From Minwuia sp048007105 (GTDB taxonomy: Bacteria > Pseudomonadota > Alphaproteobacteria > Minwuiales > Minwuiaceae): DNA of 64,000 bases. The position numbers were made by a program, and so were the translations under genes. Below are positions 1 to 7,836 of this stretch, piece after piece. Each line of letters opens with the position of its first letter. Position 1 is the stretch's first letter. The stretch is from assembly GCF_048007105.1 (NCBI RefSeq), contig NZ_CP180352.1, positions 3,720,001-3,784,000 of the forward strand, in the 5' to 3' direction. A model generated the notes under the pieces. It was not told the DNA's origin. It did no database searches and saw only the letters and a list, made by a program, of their open reading frames with translations.

Positions 1-360
1 CTCGACATGTTCCATCACATAGAAGGCCTGGCCGATGACGTCGTCATCCATGCACAGGCACATCATCTCGGGCACCGGCACCGGCGTGTCGGACAGCGCC
101 GCCATCACCCGGTGCTCGCGGTCGACCTGATGGGCCGACTTCAGCAGTTGGCCCGGCGGCTTCTTGCGCATCACATAGCGCCGCTTCGGCGTTTCCAGAT
201 GGAAGGTCGGATTGGACATGCCGCCCTGGAACTGCCGCACGGTCAGCGGGCCCTCGAAGCCGGCGACATTGTCCGACAGATACGCCTCCAGCGCGGCGAC
301 ATCGAACTGGTGCTGCGGGCGGACATCGACGATCTCGACGTCGGATACTGGTGTGCTCAC
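1..360 (-). CDS. Phosphotransferase-family protein (APH/ACAD10-like), 3' part missing
   Basis: This is the first 120 codons of a gene that runs off the left edge. The GTG start at 360 is chosen because GGGGAGGA lies a few bases upstream and no ATG fits. The translation has the opening of an aminoglycoside-phosphotransferase-like kinase fold: GGMSNPTF, a glycine-rich loop typical of acyl-CoA dehydrogenase-associated phosphotransferases, then YVMRKKPPG (ATP-site lysine region), HQVDREHRVM, and a strand ending in FYVMEHVE (hinge). Relatives are thought to phosphorylate hydroxyacyl substrates during fatty-acid or hydroxy-acid breakdown. It follows the ferredoxin and P450 genes on the same strand after a 100-base gap. 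The substrate cannot be told and the catalytic half is not visible. Confidence 0.7.
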   Translation of the reverse strand, partial: MSTPVSDVEIVDVRPQHQFDVAALEAYLSDNVAGFEGPLTVRQFQGGMSNPTFHLETPKRRYVMRKKPPGQLLKSAHQVDREHRVMAALSDTPVPVPEMMCLCMDDDVIGQAFYVMEHVE

Positions 361-460
361 GTGCCGTTCCTCCCCAGAAACGTCGTGATTATAGGAACAT
401 GAACAACAATGGCGAGCCTGCATTGCTGCAGACCCGCCATCGATTGCGTCTCCCCGTCTT

Positions 461-1666
461 TCAGAAGCGGACCGGCACGCTCCGCGGCCCGCGGACCTGG
501 CCGCCGGCCCAGGTAACGGTCGCGCCCTCGGCCAGCTCGAACTCCGGAATGCGCTCGAACCAGGTGCGGAGCGCCACATCCATCTCCATCCGGGCCAGGT
601 TGGAGCCGGCGCAGCGGTGAATGCCGGCGCCGAAGGCGATGTGGCGGTTCTTCTGGCGGTCGATGACGACCTTGTCGGCGTCCTCGAAATGCTTCGGATC
701 GCGGCAGGCGGCGGGGAAGTTCATCAGCACCCGGTCGCCTTCCCTGATCGTGACGCCGTTGTATTCGACATCCTCTGTCGCCACGCGCGCCATGGTCACC
801 GGCGCGTAGAAGCGGAGCATCTCCTCGATCGCTGTCGGGAACAGCTCATGATCCGCCGACAGCCGCTTGCGGTCTTCCGCATTGGTGGAGAAGTGATAGA
901 GCGCCGCACCGATGGAGCTCCAGGTGGTGTCGATGCCCGCCACCAGCAGCAGGTTGCACATCGACACGATCTGGTTGTCGTTCAGCGGCTCGTCCCCGAC
1001 CTTGGAGGCGATCAGCTTGGAGATCAGGTCCTCGTCGCCCGGGTTCTTCCGCCGGTCGGTCACGACGCCGAAGAAGAAGTCGCGGATCACCTTGCGATAC
1101 TTGATGCGCAGGTCCGCGTCGGTCAGGCCGAGTTCCAGCACGTTCCGGACCCACTGCGTGAAGTCGTCGGTGCGGTTCTCGTCGATGCCGAGCATGTGTG
1201 CGATCACGCGCGGCGGAATCTGCTGCGCGTAGTCCGCCGCCGCATCCGCCTTGCCGCTGTTGTGGAAGCGGTTGATCAGATCGTTGCAGAGCTGCTCGGT
1301 ATAGGGCCGGTGCTTGGCGACCGCCTTCACCGTGAAGAACGGCAGGATCGAGCGCCGATACATGTTCTGGATCGGCGGATCGGCCGTGATCGGCGGCGCG
1401 CCGCCATCGGCGCCGATCTCGTCATCGGGCACATCGACCGGCGGCACGACGATCGGCTCCCTGGAGGAGAGCGCCGGCACCATGCCGACAAAGGCCTGCA
1501 GGTCGTCGAAGTCCACCGGCAGCCAGGAGCCGAAGTTCCGGTCGGTATGCGCGATCGGACAGCGGCCCCGCAGGTCCTCCCAGATCGGAAAAGGATCGTC
1601 GACATATTGCTTGTCGAAGATGTCGTAGTCGGTCGCCCAGTCCGTGACGGGCTTACGTTCCTGCAT
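461..1666 (-). CDS. Cytochrome P450
   Basis: A 401-residue soluble bacterial P450 that would monooxygenate an unknown small organic substrate using electrons from a ferredoxin. All landmarks are present: the I-helix oxygen-binding motif AGIDTT at about 243-248, the K-helix ExxR at 282-285, and the heme loop FGAGIHRCAG at 345-354 with Cys352 as the thiolate ligand. Length is normal for the class and no membrane anchor is seen. The gene starts two bases after the stop of the ferredoxin gene, so the two are almost surely one transcript and one redox pair. No ferredoxin reductase lies nearby, so a reductase encoded elsewhere would be needed. The neighbouring enoyl-CoA hydratase suggests lipid or terpenoid catabolism, but this is inference. 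Confidence 0.95.
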   Translation of the reverse strand: MQERKPVTDWATDYDIFDKQYVDDPFPIWEDLRGRCPIAHTDRNFGSWLPVDFDDLQAFVGMVPALSSREPIVVPPVDVPDDEIGADGGAPPITADPPIQNMYRRSILPFFTVKAVAKHRPYTEQLCNDLINRFHNSGKADAAADYAQQIPPRVIAHMLGIDENRTDDFTQWVRNVLELGLTDADLRIKYRKVIRDFFFGVVTDRRKNPGDEDLISKLIASKVGDEPLNDNQIVSMCNLLLVAGIDTTWSSIGAALYHFSTNAEDRKRLSADHELFPTAIEEMLRFYAPVTMARVATEDVEYNGVTIREGDRVLMNFPAACRDPKHFEDADKVVIDRQKNRHIAFGAGIHRCAGSNLARMEMDVALRTWFERIPEFELAEGATVTWAGGQVRGPRSVPVRF

Positions 1667-1668
1667 GG

Positions 1669-1866
1669 CTAGTCCTCCACGATTTCGACGGCGAATTCGG
1701 GGCAGTTGTCGCGGGCCAGCTTCGCGTTGGCCTCCTCGCCCGCCGGCACCACCCCGTCATTCAGGGCGAAGGCATTCCCCAGTTCATCGACATCGAAGAG
1801 GTTGGGCGCCACCGCGCAGCAGCGGTTGTGGCCCTGACACTTGTCCTCGTTGACCCGGATCTTCAT
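1669..1866 (-). CDS. 3Fe-4S ferredoxin, P450 redox partner
   Basis: A 65-residue acidic ferredoxin. The cluster ligands are readable: Cys10 and Cys16 in CQGHNRC, where a His stands in the position that is Cys in 4Fe-4S proteins, and Cys55 in NCPEF. This is the signature of single 3Fe-4S ferredoxins that feed P450s. The adjacent Cys17 is extra. It is encoded directly upstream of the P450 on the same strand. Upstream, an extended -10-like TGCTAGGAT on the minus strand (about 1890-1900) could be the promoter, but the -35 is weak. Confidence 0.93.
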   Translation of the reverse strand: MKIRVNEDKCQGHNRCCAVAPNLFDVDELGNAFALNDGVVPAGEEANAKLARDNCPEFAVEIVED

Positions 1867-1931
1867 CGGCGTTTCCCCATTTCTTATGCGTGCATCCTAG
1901 CACAATCGCTCCAAAACATGAAGCATGATTC

Positions 1932-2735
1932 TTATTTCATCTGATCCCAGTCGTAGAGACGGGGTTCCTTGGCCATGAACCGGCGCACGGCCTCCTTGTG
2001 GAAGTCGGTCGTGAACATCAGCGCCTGTCCGTTGGCCTCGGCATCGACCAGATCGCGGTAGCTCATCTCGTAGGCGCCGTTGACCACGCGCTTGGTCAGC
2101 GCCATCGCCGGTTTCGAGCCCTTGGCCAGCCGCTGGGCGAATGTCCGCGCCTCGTCCATCAGCGCCTCGGAAGAATGGATGGCATGGACGATGCCCATCT
2201 CCTTCGCCTCTTCCGCATCGATGCTCCGGGCCGTGTACATCAGCTCCTTGGCCGTCGACATGCCGACGATCCTGGGCAGCGTGTAGAGAACGCCCAGATC
2301 GGGGATCAGTCCGATGCGGCCGAAGACCGAGCAGAAGCGGGCCTTCGGGCTCGCCAGCACGAAATCGGCCAGCAGGCAGAAACTGAAACCGCCTCCGAAG
2401 GCGAGGCCATCGACGGCGGCGATCACCGGGCAGTCCAGATTGTAGAGCCGCTCGACCCACTGATGCGCGGAAATCAGCTTGTTCCGCATGCCGTGCGCGT
2501 TGAATTCCCGCGTCGCCATGCCCTTGACGTTGCCGCCGGCGGAAAAGGCCCGTCCCTCGCCCGCGATGATCAAGGCGCGGATGTCTTCATTGCCCTCGAC
2601 CCGGTCGACCAGCGTGTCGAAGTCGTTGTGCAGTTCCGGCGTCAGCGGGTTCATGATCTCCGGCTCGGTCATGGTCCAGAGAGCCACGCCGTCCTCGCCG
2701 AGTTCGAACTTCGATGCCTGCCATTGCTCAGCCAT
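1932..2735 (-). CDS. Enoyl-CoA hydratase/isomerase family protein
   Basis: A crotonase-fold protein of 267 residues, expected to hydrate or isomerise an enoyl-CoA. The start at 2735 is preferred over an upstream in-frame Met because GGGGAGGAAGTG precedes it and the protein then begins at the usual place (MAEQWQASKF). The oxyanion-hole segments are visible: GRAFSAGGNVKGM (first backbone NH) and AFGGGFSF (second), followed by RFCSVFGRIGLIPDLG, where crotonases carry catalytic acids. It is divergent from the alpha/beta hydrolase gene at 2909 across a 173-base region that must hold both promoters. Substrate is unknown. The ferredoxin-P450 pair lies downstream on the same strand. Confidence 0.9.
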   Translation of the reverse strand: MAEQWQASKFELGEDGVALWTMTEPEIMNPLTPELHNDFDTLVDRVEGNEDIRALIIAGEGRAFSAGGNVKGMATREFNAHGMRNKLISAHQWVERLYNLDCPVIAAVDGLAFGGGFSFCLLADFVLASPKARFCSVFGRIGLIPDLGVLYTLPRIVGMSTAKELMYTARSIDAEEAKEMGIVHAIHSSEALMDEARTFAQRLAKGSKPAMALTKRVVNGAYEMSYRDLVDAEANGQALMFTTDFHKEAVRRFMAKEPRLYDWDQMK

Positions 2736-2908
2736 CACTTCCTCCCCTGTGAATGGTGCAGGAACAACTATGCCTGATGCCCCCGAAGCGGGAAACGAAA
2801 CTCCGCCGTCTGCGCCCCGGCGCATGGCGGCATGCGGACCGCCCCGCTATTGCCCGCCGCCGGACCTGGATTATGAATCGCCACGAGGCGAATTCGGGGG
2901 ATGAACAC

Positions 2909-3781
2909 ATGAGCGACTGGCGGGATGGTGCGCCGGACTGGTTCCTGCGCGCGGTCGATAGCCCGTGGGAGGCGCACTTCGCCGAGAGTGGCGGCGCGCG
3001 GATCCACTACCGCGTACGCGGCAAGGAAGGTGCGCCCGGTCTGGTGCTTTGCCATGGCAATGCTGCGCATTCGGGCTGGTGGGACTTCATCGCCCCGGCG
3101 CTGGCGGAAGACTACCGGGTCGCGGCCATGGATTTCGCCGGCATGGGCGATTCGGACGAACGCGCGCTGGTCACGCCCGGCGGCTTCAAGGACGACATCG
3201 TCGCCGTCATCAGGGACATGGGCTTCGCCGAACCGCCGCTGCTGATCGGACACAGCTTCGGCGGCGGCATGTCGATGCGGGTCGCGGTCGAGCATCCGGA
3301 CCTGATCCGCGGCGTGGTCATGATGGATTCACCCGTCTACCCGCCCGACATGAAACGGCCGGGGCCGCCGCGGGTGGCCAAGCGCCAGTACCCGTCCAAG
3401 GACATCGCTGTCGAGCGGTTCCGCCTGATCCCGGAGCAGCCGGTCGTGACGCCCTTCGCCGTCGCCTACATCGCCGATACGGGCGTCATGGAGACGCCGA
3501 AGGGCTGGACCTGGAAGGCGCGCACCAACATTTTCGGCCATCCGGCCTTCGGCCCGCCCTTCTGGCAGGAGCAGGCCGGCTATTTCCCGAAGATCGAGAT
3601 CCCGCTGACAGTCTTCTGGGGCACCGAAAGCGCGCTCTGCACGCCTGAAACGATGGCCTACATGCGCGAGATCGCGCCGCCCCAGGCCCGTTTCGTCGAG
3701 ATGAAGGACGCCTATCACCATCTCCTGCTCGACAAGCCGCAGGAGACGATCGACACGTTGAAACGGATCGCGTCTGCCTGA
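2909..3781 (+). CDS. Alpha/beta hydrolase
   Basis: A 290-residue alpha/beta-hydrolase-fold enzyme. The ATG at 2909 was picked because a GGGGGATG stretch sits about eight bases before it; in-frame codons further upstream encode unconserved residues. Fold markers are the oxyanion-hole LCHGNAAHSGWW, the nucleophile elbow GHSFGG (Ser), a late acidic strand LTVFWGTESAL and the catalytic His in DAYHHLLLDKP. Likely an esterase, lactonase or C-C hydrolase acting on a small substrate; no signal peptide is seen. It is divergent from the enoyl-CoA hydratase at 1932-2735. Confidence 0.9.
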   Translation: MSDWRDGAPDWFLRAVDSPWEAHFAESGGARIHYRVRGKEGAPGLVLCHGNAAHSGWWDFIAPALAEDYRVAAMDFAGMGDSDERALVTPGGFKDDIVAVIRDMGFAEPPLLIGHSFGGGMSMRVAVEHPDLIRGVVMMDSPVYPPDMKRPGPPRVAKRQYPSKDIAVERFRLIPEQPVVTPFAVAYIADTGVMETPKGWTWKARTNIFGHPAFGPPFWQEQAGYFPKIEIPLTVFWGTESALCTPETMAYMREIAPPQARFVEMKDAYHHLLLDKPQETIDTLKRIASA

Positions 3782-3806
3782 TTTCGCATGGCGGCTCTGC
3801 ACGCGC

Positions 3807-3834
3807 TTGACCCGCGCGGAAGGTCCGGTAGGTT
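3807..3834 (+). promoter_or_regulatory. Putative promoter of the ribB leader
   Basis: TTGACC at 3807-3812 and TAGGTT at 3829-3834, 16 bases apart, resemble housekeeping-sigma promoters of alphaproteobacteria. The position, about 45 bases before the FMN aptamer, fits a leader that carries the whole riboswitch. The -10 match is only fair. Confidence 0.4.
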
Positions 3835-3880
3835 CGTATCCGGCTTCGCCATCCGGCGGGGCCGCAACATTTCTAGGTGA

Positions 3881-4036
3881 CGCTTTCTCAGGGCAGGGTG
3901 AAATTCCTGACCGGCGGTGACGGGAACTTTCCCGAAGCCCGCGAGCGCCTTGCGGTTTCTTCCGAAACCGCTCGGGACAAGCAGACCAGGTGAGATTCCT
4001 GGGCCGACGGTAACAGTCCGGATGGGAGAGAGAGCG
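3881..4036 (+). promoter_or_regulatory. FMN riboswitch (RFN element)
   Basis: Conserved RFN blocks appear in order: GGGCAGGGTGAAATTCC (3891-3907), GACCGGCGGTGACGG, AGCCCGCGAGCG, CAGGTGAGATTCC, GGCCGACGGTAACAGTCCGGATG. The closing P1 stem is formed by CGCTTTCTC (3881-3889) with GAGAGAGCG (4028-4036), including one G-U pair. It lies about 105 bases before ribB, so FMN should repress ribB expression. No clear intrinsic terminator follows the aptamer, so control at the level of translation initiation is more likely. Confidence 0.95.
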
Positions 4037-4141
4037 ATGCGTCCGTGCGCGGTATCTGCGCCCGGTTGCGCATTGACGGCCGTGCGTTCGAGCGCCCGGC
4101 AAGCCCTGGGCATGAGTCACCCGCCACTGCGGGAGGACCAC

Positions 4142-4798
4142 ATGCAGACCATCGGACATCAATCGCTTCTGGAGCCGTTCGGCACACCGTTCGAACGGGT
4201 GGAGCGCGCCCTGAGCGCCTTCAGGCAAGGCAATGGCGTGCTGATCGTCGATGACGAGGACCGCGAGAACGAGGGCGATCTGGTCTTCGCCGCGGAGACG
4301 GTCAGCGAACGGCAGATGGCCATGCTGATACGCGAATGCTCCGGCATCGTCTGTCTGCCGATGCGCGGCGACCTGCTCGACCGCCTGAAACTGCCGCCGA
4401 TGGTGGAGGAGAACACATCCTCGATGGGGACCGCCTTCACCGTGTCGATCGAGGCCCGGCAGGGCGTGACCACCGGTGTCTCGGCAACAGACCGCGTCAC
4501 GACGGTGCGGGCCGCGATCGCGCCCCAGGCGCGGCCCGAGGATCTCGCCCGGCCCGGCCATATCTTTCCGCTGCGGGCGGCGGATGGCGGCGTGCTGGTC
4601 CGCCGGGGACACACCGAGGCCAGCGTGGATCTCGCCCGCCTGGCCGGCTTCAAGCCTGCCGCCGTGCTTTGCGAGCTGGCCAACCCCGACGGCACCATGG
4701 CGCGCCTGCCCGAAATCTGCGCCTTTTCCCGCCGGCACGGGTTTCCCGTTCTGACCATCGAGGACCTTGCCGCCTGGCGCAACCACTACCGCAGATGA
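4142..4798 (+). CDS. ribB: 3,4-dihydroxy-2-butanone-4-phosphate synthase
   Basis: A 218-residue enzyme that converts ribulose 5-phosphate to 3,4-dihydroxy-2-butanone 4-phosphate plus formate for riboflavin synthesis. The start at 4142 follows GGGAGGA at good spacing. Signature stretches are VDDEDRENEGDL (metal and substrate-binding acidic loop), RPGHIFPLRA and RRGHTEASVDL. Length equals stand-alone RibB of E. coli, so this is not the RibBA fusion with GTP cyclohydrolase II. It stands alone behind an FMN riboswitch with no other rib gene in the window, the usual pattern for a flavin-feedback-controlled single gene. Confidence 0.97.
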   Translation: MQTIGHQSLLEPFGTPFERVERALSAFRQGNGVLIVDDEDRENEGDLVFAAETVSERQMAMLIRECSGIVCLPMRGDLLDRLKLPPMVEENTSSMGTAFTVSIEARQGVTTGVSATDRVTTVRAAIAPQARPEDLARPGHIFPLRAADGGVLVRRGHTEASVDLARLAGFKPAAVLCELANPDGTMARLPEICAFSRRHGFPVLTIEDLAAWRNHYRR

Positions 4799-4916
4799 GT
4801 TGCGGAAGGCCGGGTTCCCCACACGTCAACTGGTTGTCTGGTCATCCATATTTCGATAGCGGAACAATTCACACTGATTCATAGTGCAACCGGGGTTCGA
4901 GAAGAATGGTCGCCTG

Positions 4917-5435
4917 ATGTCCGATTTGCTGACGCCGCAGCACAAGACGCTGCTGGAATACTGGCGGCTTCGCGCCGGCCGCAAGGCGCTGCCGTCGCGC
5001 GAGGACATCCGGCCCGAGGACGTGCCCAGCCTGCTGAAGCATCTCGGCCTGATCGATGTCGTTCACGGAAACGACCGGCTCCGCTTCAAGTACCGCCTGG
5101 TCGGCACCCAGATGAGTTTCGTCCTGGGAAAGGACGTGACCGGCACCTGGCTGCACGAATTGAAGTTCGGCGAATACCGGGACTATCTGGATGCGCTCTT
5201 CTCGGAAGCGGTGACGATGCGCCGGCCGGTCTATTCCCATACCGAATTCGGCTACGCGGACAACAGGCGGCTGGAAGTCAAACGCCTGATCATGCCGCTT
5301 TCGGCGGATGGCGAGGCGGTGAACATGCTGCTGTTCTCCAACCTGTTCCATTCCGACGATGCGGATTTCGGGCACCGCCCCTACCCGCCCGGCGAGATCC
5401 TCGACTTTTCAGAGGGCGACCGCCGCGCAGCTTGA
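4917..5435 (+). CDS. PAS-domain protein, PAS_5 type (DUF1488-independent small regulator)
   Basis: A 172-residue soluble protein matching the alphaproteobacterial family of short single PAS-domain proteins (Pfam PAS_5). The body includes LLEYWRLRAGRKALPSRED, then LIDVVHGNDRLRFKYRLVGTQ and an RRPVYSHTEF core strand, typical of this family, ending without any output domain. An in-frame GTG at 4884 would add 11 residues; the ATG is preferred because the family begins close to it, though no strong ribosome site is visible. Role unknown; relatives are presumed to sense a ligand or redox state and act on a partner. Confidence 0.7.
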   Translation: MSDLLTPQHKTLLEYWRLRAGRKALPSREDIRPEDVPSLLKHLGLIDVVHGNDRLRFKYRLVGTQMSFVLGKDVTGTWLHELKFGEYRDYLDALFSEAVTMRRPVYSHTEFGYADNRRLEVKRLIMPLSADGEAVNMLLFSNLFHSDDADFGHRPYPPGEILDFSEGDRRAA

Positions 5436-5460
5436 CTCCGGCCCGCCACCTTCATAGCGT
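5432..5460 (+). promoter_or_regulatory. Promoter driving the SAM-II riboswitch and metY
   Basis: TTGACT (5432-5437) and TAGCGT (5455-5460) are separated by exactly 17 bases. The predicted transcription start is about 5467, directly at the first paired base of the SAM-II aptamer at 5468, which supports both calls. The -35 element overlaps the end of the PAS-protein gene. Confidence 0.65.
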
Positions 5461-5467
5461 CCCTCCC

Positions 5468-5532
5468 GCGCCGATTTGAGCCAGCTTGCGGGCGCCCGGG
5501 ACGGAAACGATCCGGAAAAACAGCTAAAGAGG
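5468..5532 (+). promoter_or_regulatory. SAM-II riboswitch
   Basis: The conserved SAM-II pattern is readable: P1 strand GCGCC (5468-5472), the invariant loop GATTTGAGCC, then GCTTGCG, the P1 return strand GGCGC (5491-5495), an A-rich linker, and the 3' block GCTAAAGAGG (5523-5532). AGCT at 5483-5486 can pair with AGCT at 5522-5525 to make the pseudoknot. SAM binding normally hides the Shine-Dalgarno-like AAAGAGG. Here the metY start codon lies 138 bases further on, so the read-out may not be simple ribosome-site masking; a small hairpin GGTCT/AGACC follows at 5533-5549. Confidence 0.85.
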
Positions 5533-5670
5533 TGGTCTGCTCAGTAGACCGAGCGCCGCCCCGGGTTCAGATGGACGGCGCGTTGCTTCTTCGGCCATCG
5601 GACATCGGGTTGCGCATCGGGCGAACGGCCTCCTCCGCTGGCTTCCTGACGGAAGAGAAGGAGCCAAACC

Positions 5671-6963
5671 ATGACCGTCGAGAGCAAGAACCCGGAAACC
5701 ATCGCCCTGCATGCGGGACATCGCGCCGACCCCACCACGGGCGCGGTGGCCGTGCCGATCTATCAGACGACCTCGTACCAGTTCCAGCACACCGAGCACG
5801 CTGCGAACCTGTTCGCGCTCAAGGAACTGGGCAACATCTACAGCCGCATCATGAACCCGACCTGCGACGTGCTGGAGCAGCGCGTCACGGCGCTGGAAGG
5901 CGGCGTCGCCTCGCTCGCGCTGGCATCGGGTCAGGCCGCCAGCGCCTTTGCCGTGCAGAATCTGGCGAAGGCCGGCGACAACATCGTCTCTTCGACCGAT
6001 CTTTACGGTGGCACCTGGAACCTGTTCGCGAACACGCTGAAGGATCAGGGCATCGAGGTCCGCTTCGTCGATCCGGCGAACCCCGAGAACTTCGCCAACG
6101 CCACCGACGAAAAGACCCGCGCCTACTACGCCGAGACCCTGCCCAATCCGAAGCTGACGGTCTTCCCGATCGCCGAGGTCGCCGAGATCGGCCGCAAGCA
6201 GGGCATTCCGCTGATCATGGACAATACGGCCGCGCCGATCCTCTGCCGGCCGTTCGACCATGGCGCCGCCGTGATCGTCTACTCGACGACCAAGTATATC
6301 GGCGGCCACGGCACCTCCATCGGCGGCCTGCTGGTGGACAGCGGCACATTCGACTGGGAGGCCCATCCCGAGCGGCAGCCGGCGCTGAACACGCCGGACC
6401 CGAGCTATCACGGCGCTGTCTGGTCGCAGGCAGTGAAGCCGCTGGGGCCGATCGCCTACATCATCAAGGCGCGCGTGACCCTGCTGCGCGACCTGGGCGC
6501 GGCGATGAGCCCGTTCAACGCCTTCCAGTTCATCCAGGGTCTGGAGACGCTGCCGCTGCGCATGCGCGCGCACTCGGAGAACGCAGCCAAGGTTGCCGCC
6601 TTCCTGCAGGGCCACGCCAAGGTCGACAAGGTGATCTTCCCGGGTCTGATGGACGGCGAGGCGAAGCGGCGCGCCGATGCCTACATGAAGGGCGGCTACA
6701 GCGGCCTTCTGGGCTTCGAGATCAAGGGCGGCAAGGACGCCGGCGCGGCCTTCATCAACGCGCTGGAACTGTTCTATCACGTCGCCAATATCGGCGACGC
6801 GCGCAGCCTGGCGATCCATCCGGCGACCACCACCCACAGCCAGCTGACGCCCGAGGAGCAGCAGGCGTCGGGGGTCAATGATTCCTATGTCCGGCTGTCG
6901 ATCGGCATCGAGCATATCGACGACATCCTGGCCGATCTGGAGCAGGCGCTGGCCAAGGCCTGA
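5671..6963 (+). CDS. metY: O-acetylhomoserine aminocarboxypropyltransferase (sulfhydrylase)
   Basis: A 430-residue PLP enzyme of the Cys/Met-metabolism family that makes homocysteine (or methionine) from O-acetylhomoserine and sulfide (or methanethiol). GAGAAGGAG precedes the ATG. Seen are the N-terminal ALHAGHRADPTTGAVAVPIYQTTSY, the IYSRIMNPT tetramer-contact motif, LASGQAAS (phosphate binding) and the PLP lysine Lys208 in YSTTKYIGGHG. The length of about 430 and the long C-terminal part favour MetY over cystathionine enzymes (about 390). It sits behind a SAM-II riboswitch, consistent with repression when SAM is plentiful. Confidence 0.95.
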   Translation: MTVESKNPETIALHAGHRADPTTGAVAVPIYQTTSYQFQHTEHAANLFALKELGNIYSRIMNPTCDVLEQRVTALEGGVASLALASGQAASAFAVQNLAKAGDNIVSSTDLYGGTWNLFANTLKDQGIEVRFVDPANPENFANATDEKTRAYYAETLPNPKLTVFPIAEVAEIGRKQGIPLIMDNTAAPILCRPFDHGAAVIVYSTTKYIGGHGTSIGGLLVDSGTFDWEAHPERQPALNTPDPSYHGAVWSQAVKPLGPIAYIIKARVTLLRDLGAAMSPFNAFQFIQGLETLPLRMRAHSENAAKVAAFLQGHAKVDKVIFPGLMDGEAKRRADAYMKGGYSGLLGFEIKGGKDAGAAFINALELFYHVANIGDARSLAIHPATTTHSQLTPEEQQASGVNDSYVRLSIGIEHIDDILADLEQALAKA

Positions 6964-6980
6964 CCGGCCTCAAACGCGGC

Positions 6981-7009
6981 TTGACGTCCGCCGGGACCGC
7001 CCCTATAGA
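6981..7009 (+). promoter_or_regulatory. Promoter of tRNA-Ala
   Basis: TTGACG (6981-6986), a 17-base spacer and TATAGA (7004-7009), about 34 bases before the mature tRNA 5' end, form a strong stable-RNA-type promoter. The spacer and following bases also make a long inverted repeat (6988-7024, CCGCCGGGAC with GTCCCGGCGG) that could act as the metY terminator, though it has no T-run. Confidence 0.75.
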
Positions 7010-7042
7010 CGGGCGTCCCGGCGGCACGCCGCCGGTCTTCGT

Positions 7043-7118
<76 letters not shown>

Positions 7119-7143
7119 ATTTTCCCTCACGAGCGCTGTTTGA

Positions 7144-7602
7144 CTAAGTCAGCTCTGCAATACGCTCATCTATGATGCCCATCATGACCTTCGAATAAGT
7201 TGGACGATCAGCTGTAGCGAATTCAATAGACGTAATATACTGAAAATGTAATTTCGTGATTTGACGCAAAACATTCCGCCACAGCTCGAAATCTTCTTTT
7301 GCGGAAGAAGTAAGCATTTCATCCAATGCGTTGAGCATCCCGGTAATGAGCCATCGATACTTTACTATTTCTTGATCATTGAATTGTTCAATATCCATCG
7401 GCTCTGCGAACTTTGGATTGTCAGCGAACGATTGTACCGCCGATGCATAAATTTGTCGGGCAATAACCTCTCTGTTTAGCATTCTCGCTTGTCGAAAGGA
7501 TCGATACGAAACGAGCGCCGCGAAGATCGCGAAGGCAACTCCGATCATCGTGAATACCGAAGAGGCCAATTCAGCGATTCTAGCCAACTGATCCAGCATC
7601 AT
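7144..7602 (-). CDS. Hypothetical single-pass membrane protein, lower-GC orphan
   Basis: A 152-residue protein I do not recognise. One membrane helix spans about residues 13-34 (SSVFTMIGVAFAIFAALVSY). A cytoplasmic domain rich in charged and aromatic residues follows, including ARQIYASAVQSFADNPKFAEP and a WRNVL segment; the first helix plus positive residues after it imply N-out, C-in. Base and codon use are clearly more AT-rich than any neighbour and there is little ribosome-site signal (the start follows a run of A). It lies 26 bases beyond the 3' end of tRNA-Ala, a favoured integration spot, so it may be acquired DNA. No integrase is present. The 234 bases upstream (7603-7836) hold no gene I can support. 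Confidence 0.6.
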   Translation of the reverse strand: MMLDQLARIAELASSVFTMIGVAFAIFAALVSYRSFRQARMLNREVIARQIYASAVQSFADNPKFAEPMDIEQFNDQEIVKYRWLITGMLNALDEMLTSSAKEDFELWRNVLRQITKLHFQYITSIEFATADRPTYSKVMMGIIDERIAELT

Positions 7603-7836
7603 TTTTTTGTCTCATTGCCTTGTCAAAGTTCCCCGTACTGTCGAACCGATGGTGACGCCTTCCGCAATACCGTCTGGGTTAGCTGCGATCCGCTGTCGCA
7701 AATAGTGCCCTCGCATCCGCCCCAGTTTTCTTAGCCTTATGCAAAGGACTAATTGGGTCCCGCGCATCAACCAAGCTAGCCTGCGTGAACGGCTGGGGCG
7801 TCTCACCCCGGCCGCCATACTTTGCGCCCGTATCCC

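Noticed and set aside
617..1672. Long open frame on the plus strand antisense to the P450 gene
   Set aside because: High GC content leaves antisense frames open. The translation is low-complexity (Arg, His, Asp-rich) with no motif, and the opposite strand encodes a complete P450.
3329..4822. 497-codon minus-strand frame across the hydrolase end, FMN riboswitch and ribB
   Set aside because: It runs through a recognisable riboswitch and antisense to ribB; no protein features.
5533..5549. Hairpin GGTCT/AGACC after the SAM-II aptamer as an intrinsic terminator
   Set aside because: The stem has only five pairs and no T-run follows.
7603..7836. Short minus-strand frames next to dctM that might be remnants of an integrase
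   Set aside because: No Arg-His-Arg-Tyr recombinase residues or other motif; too short to support.
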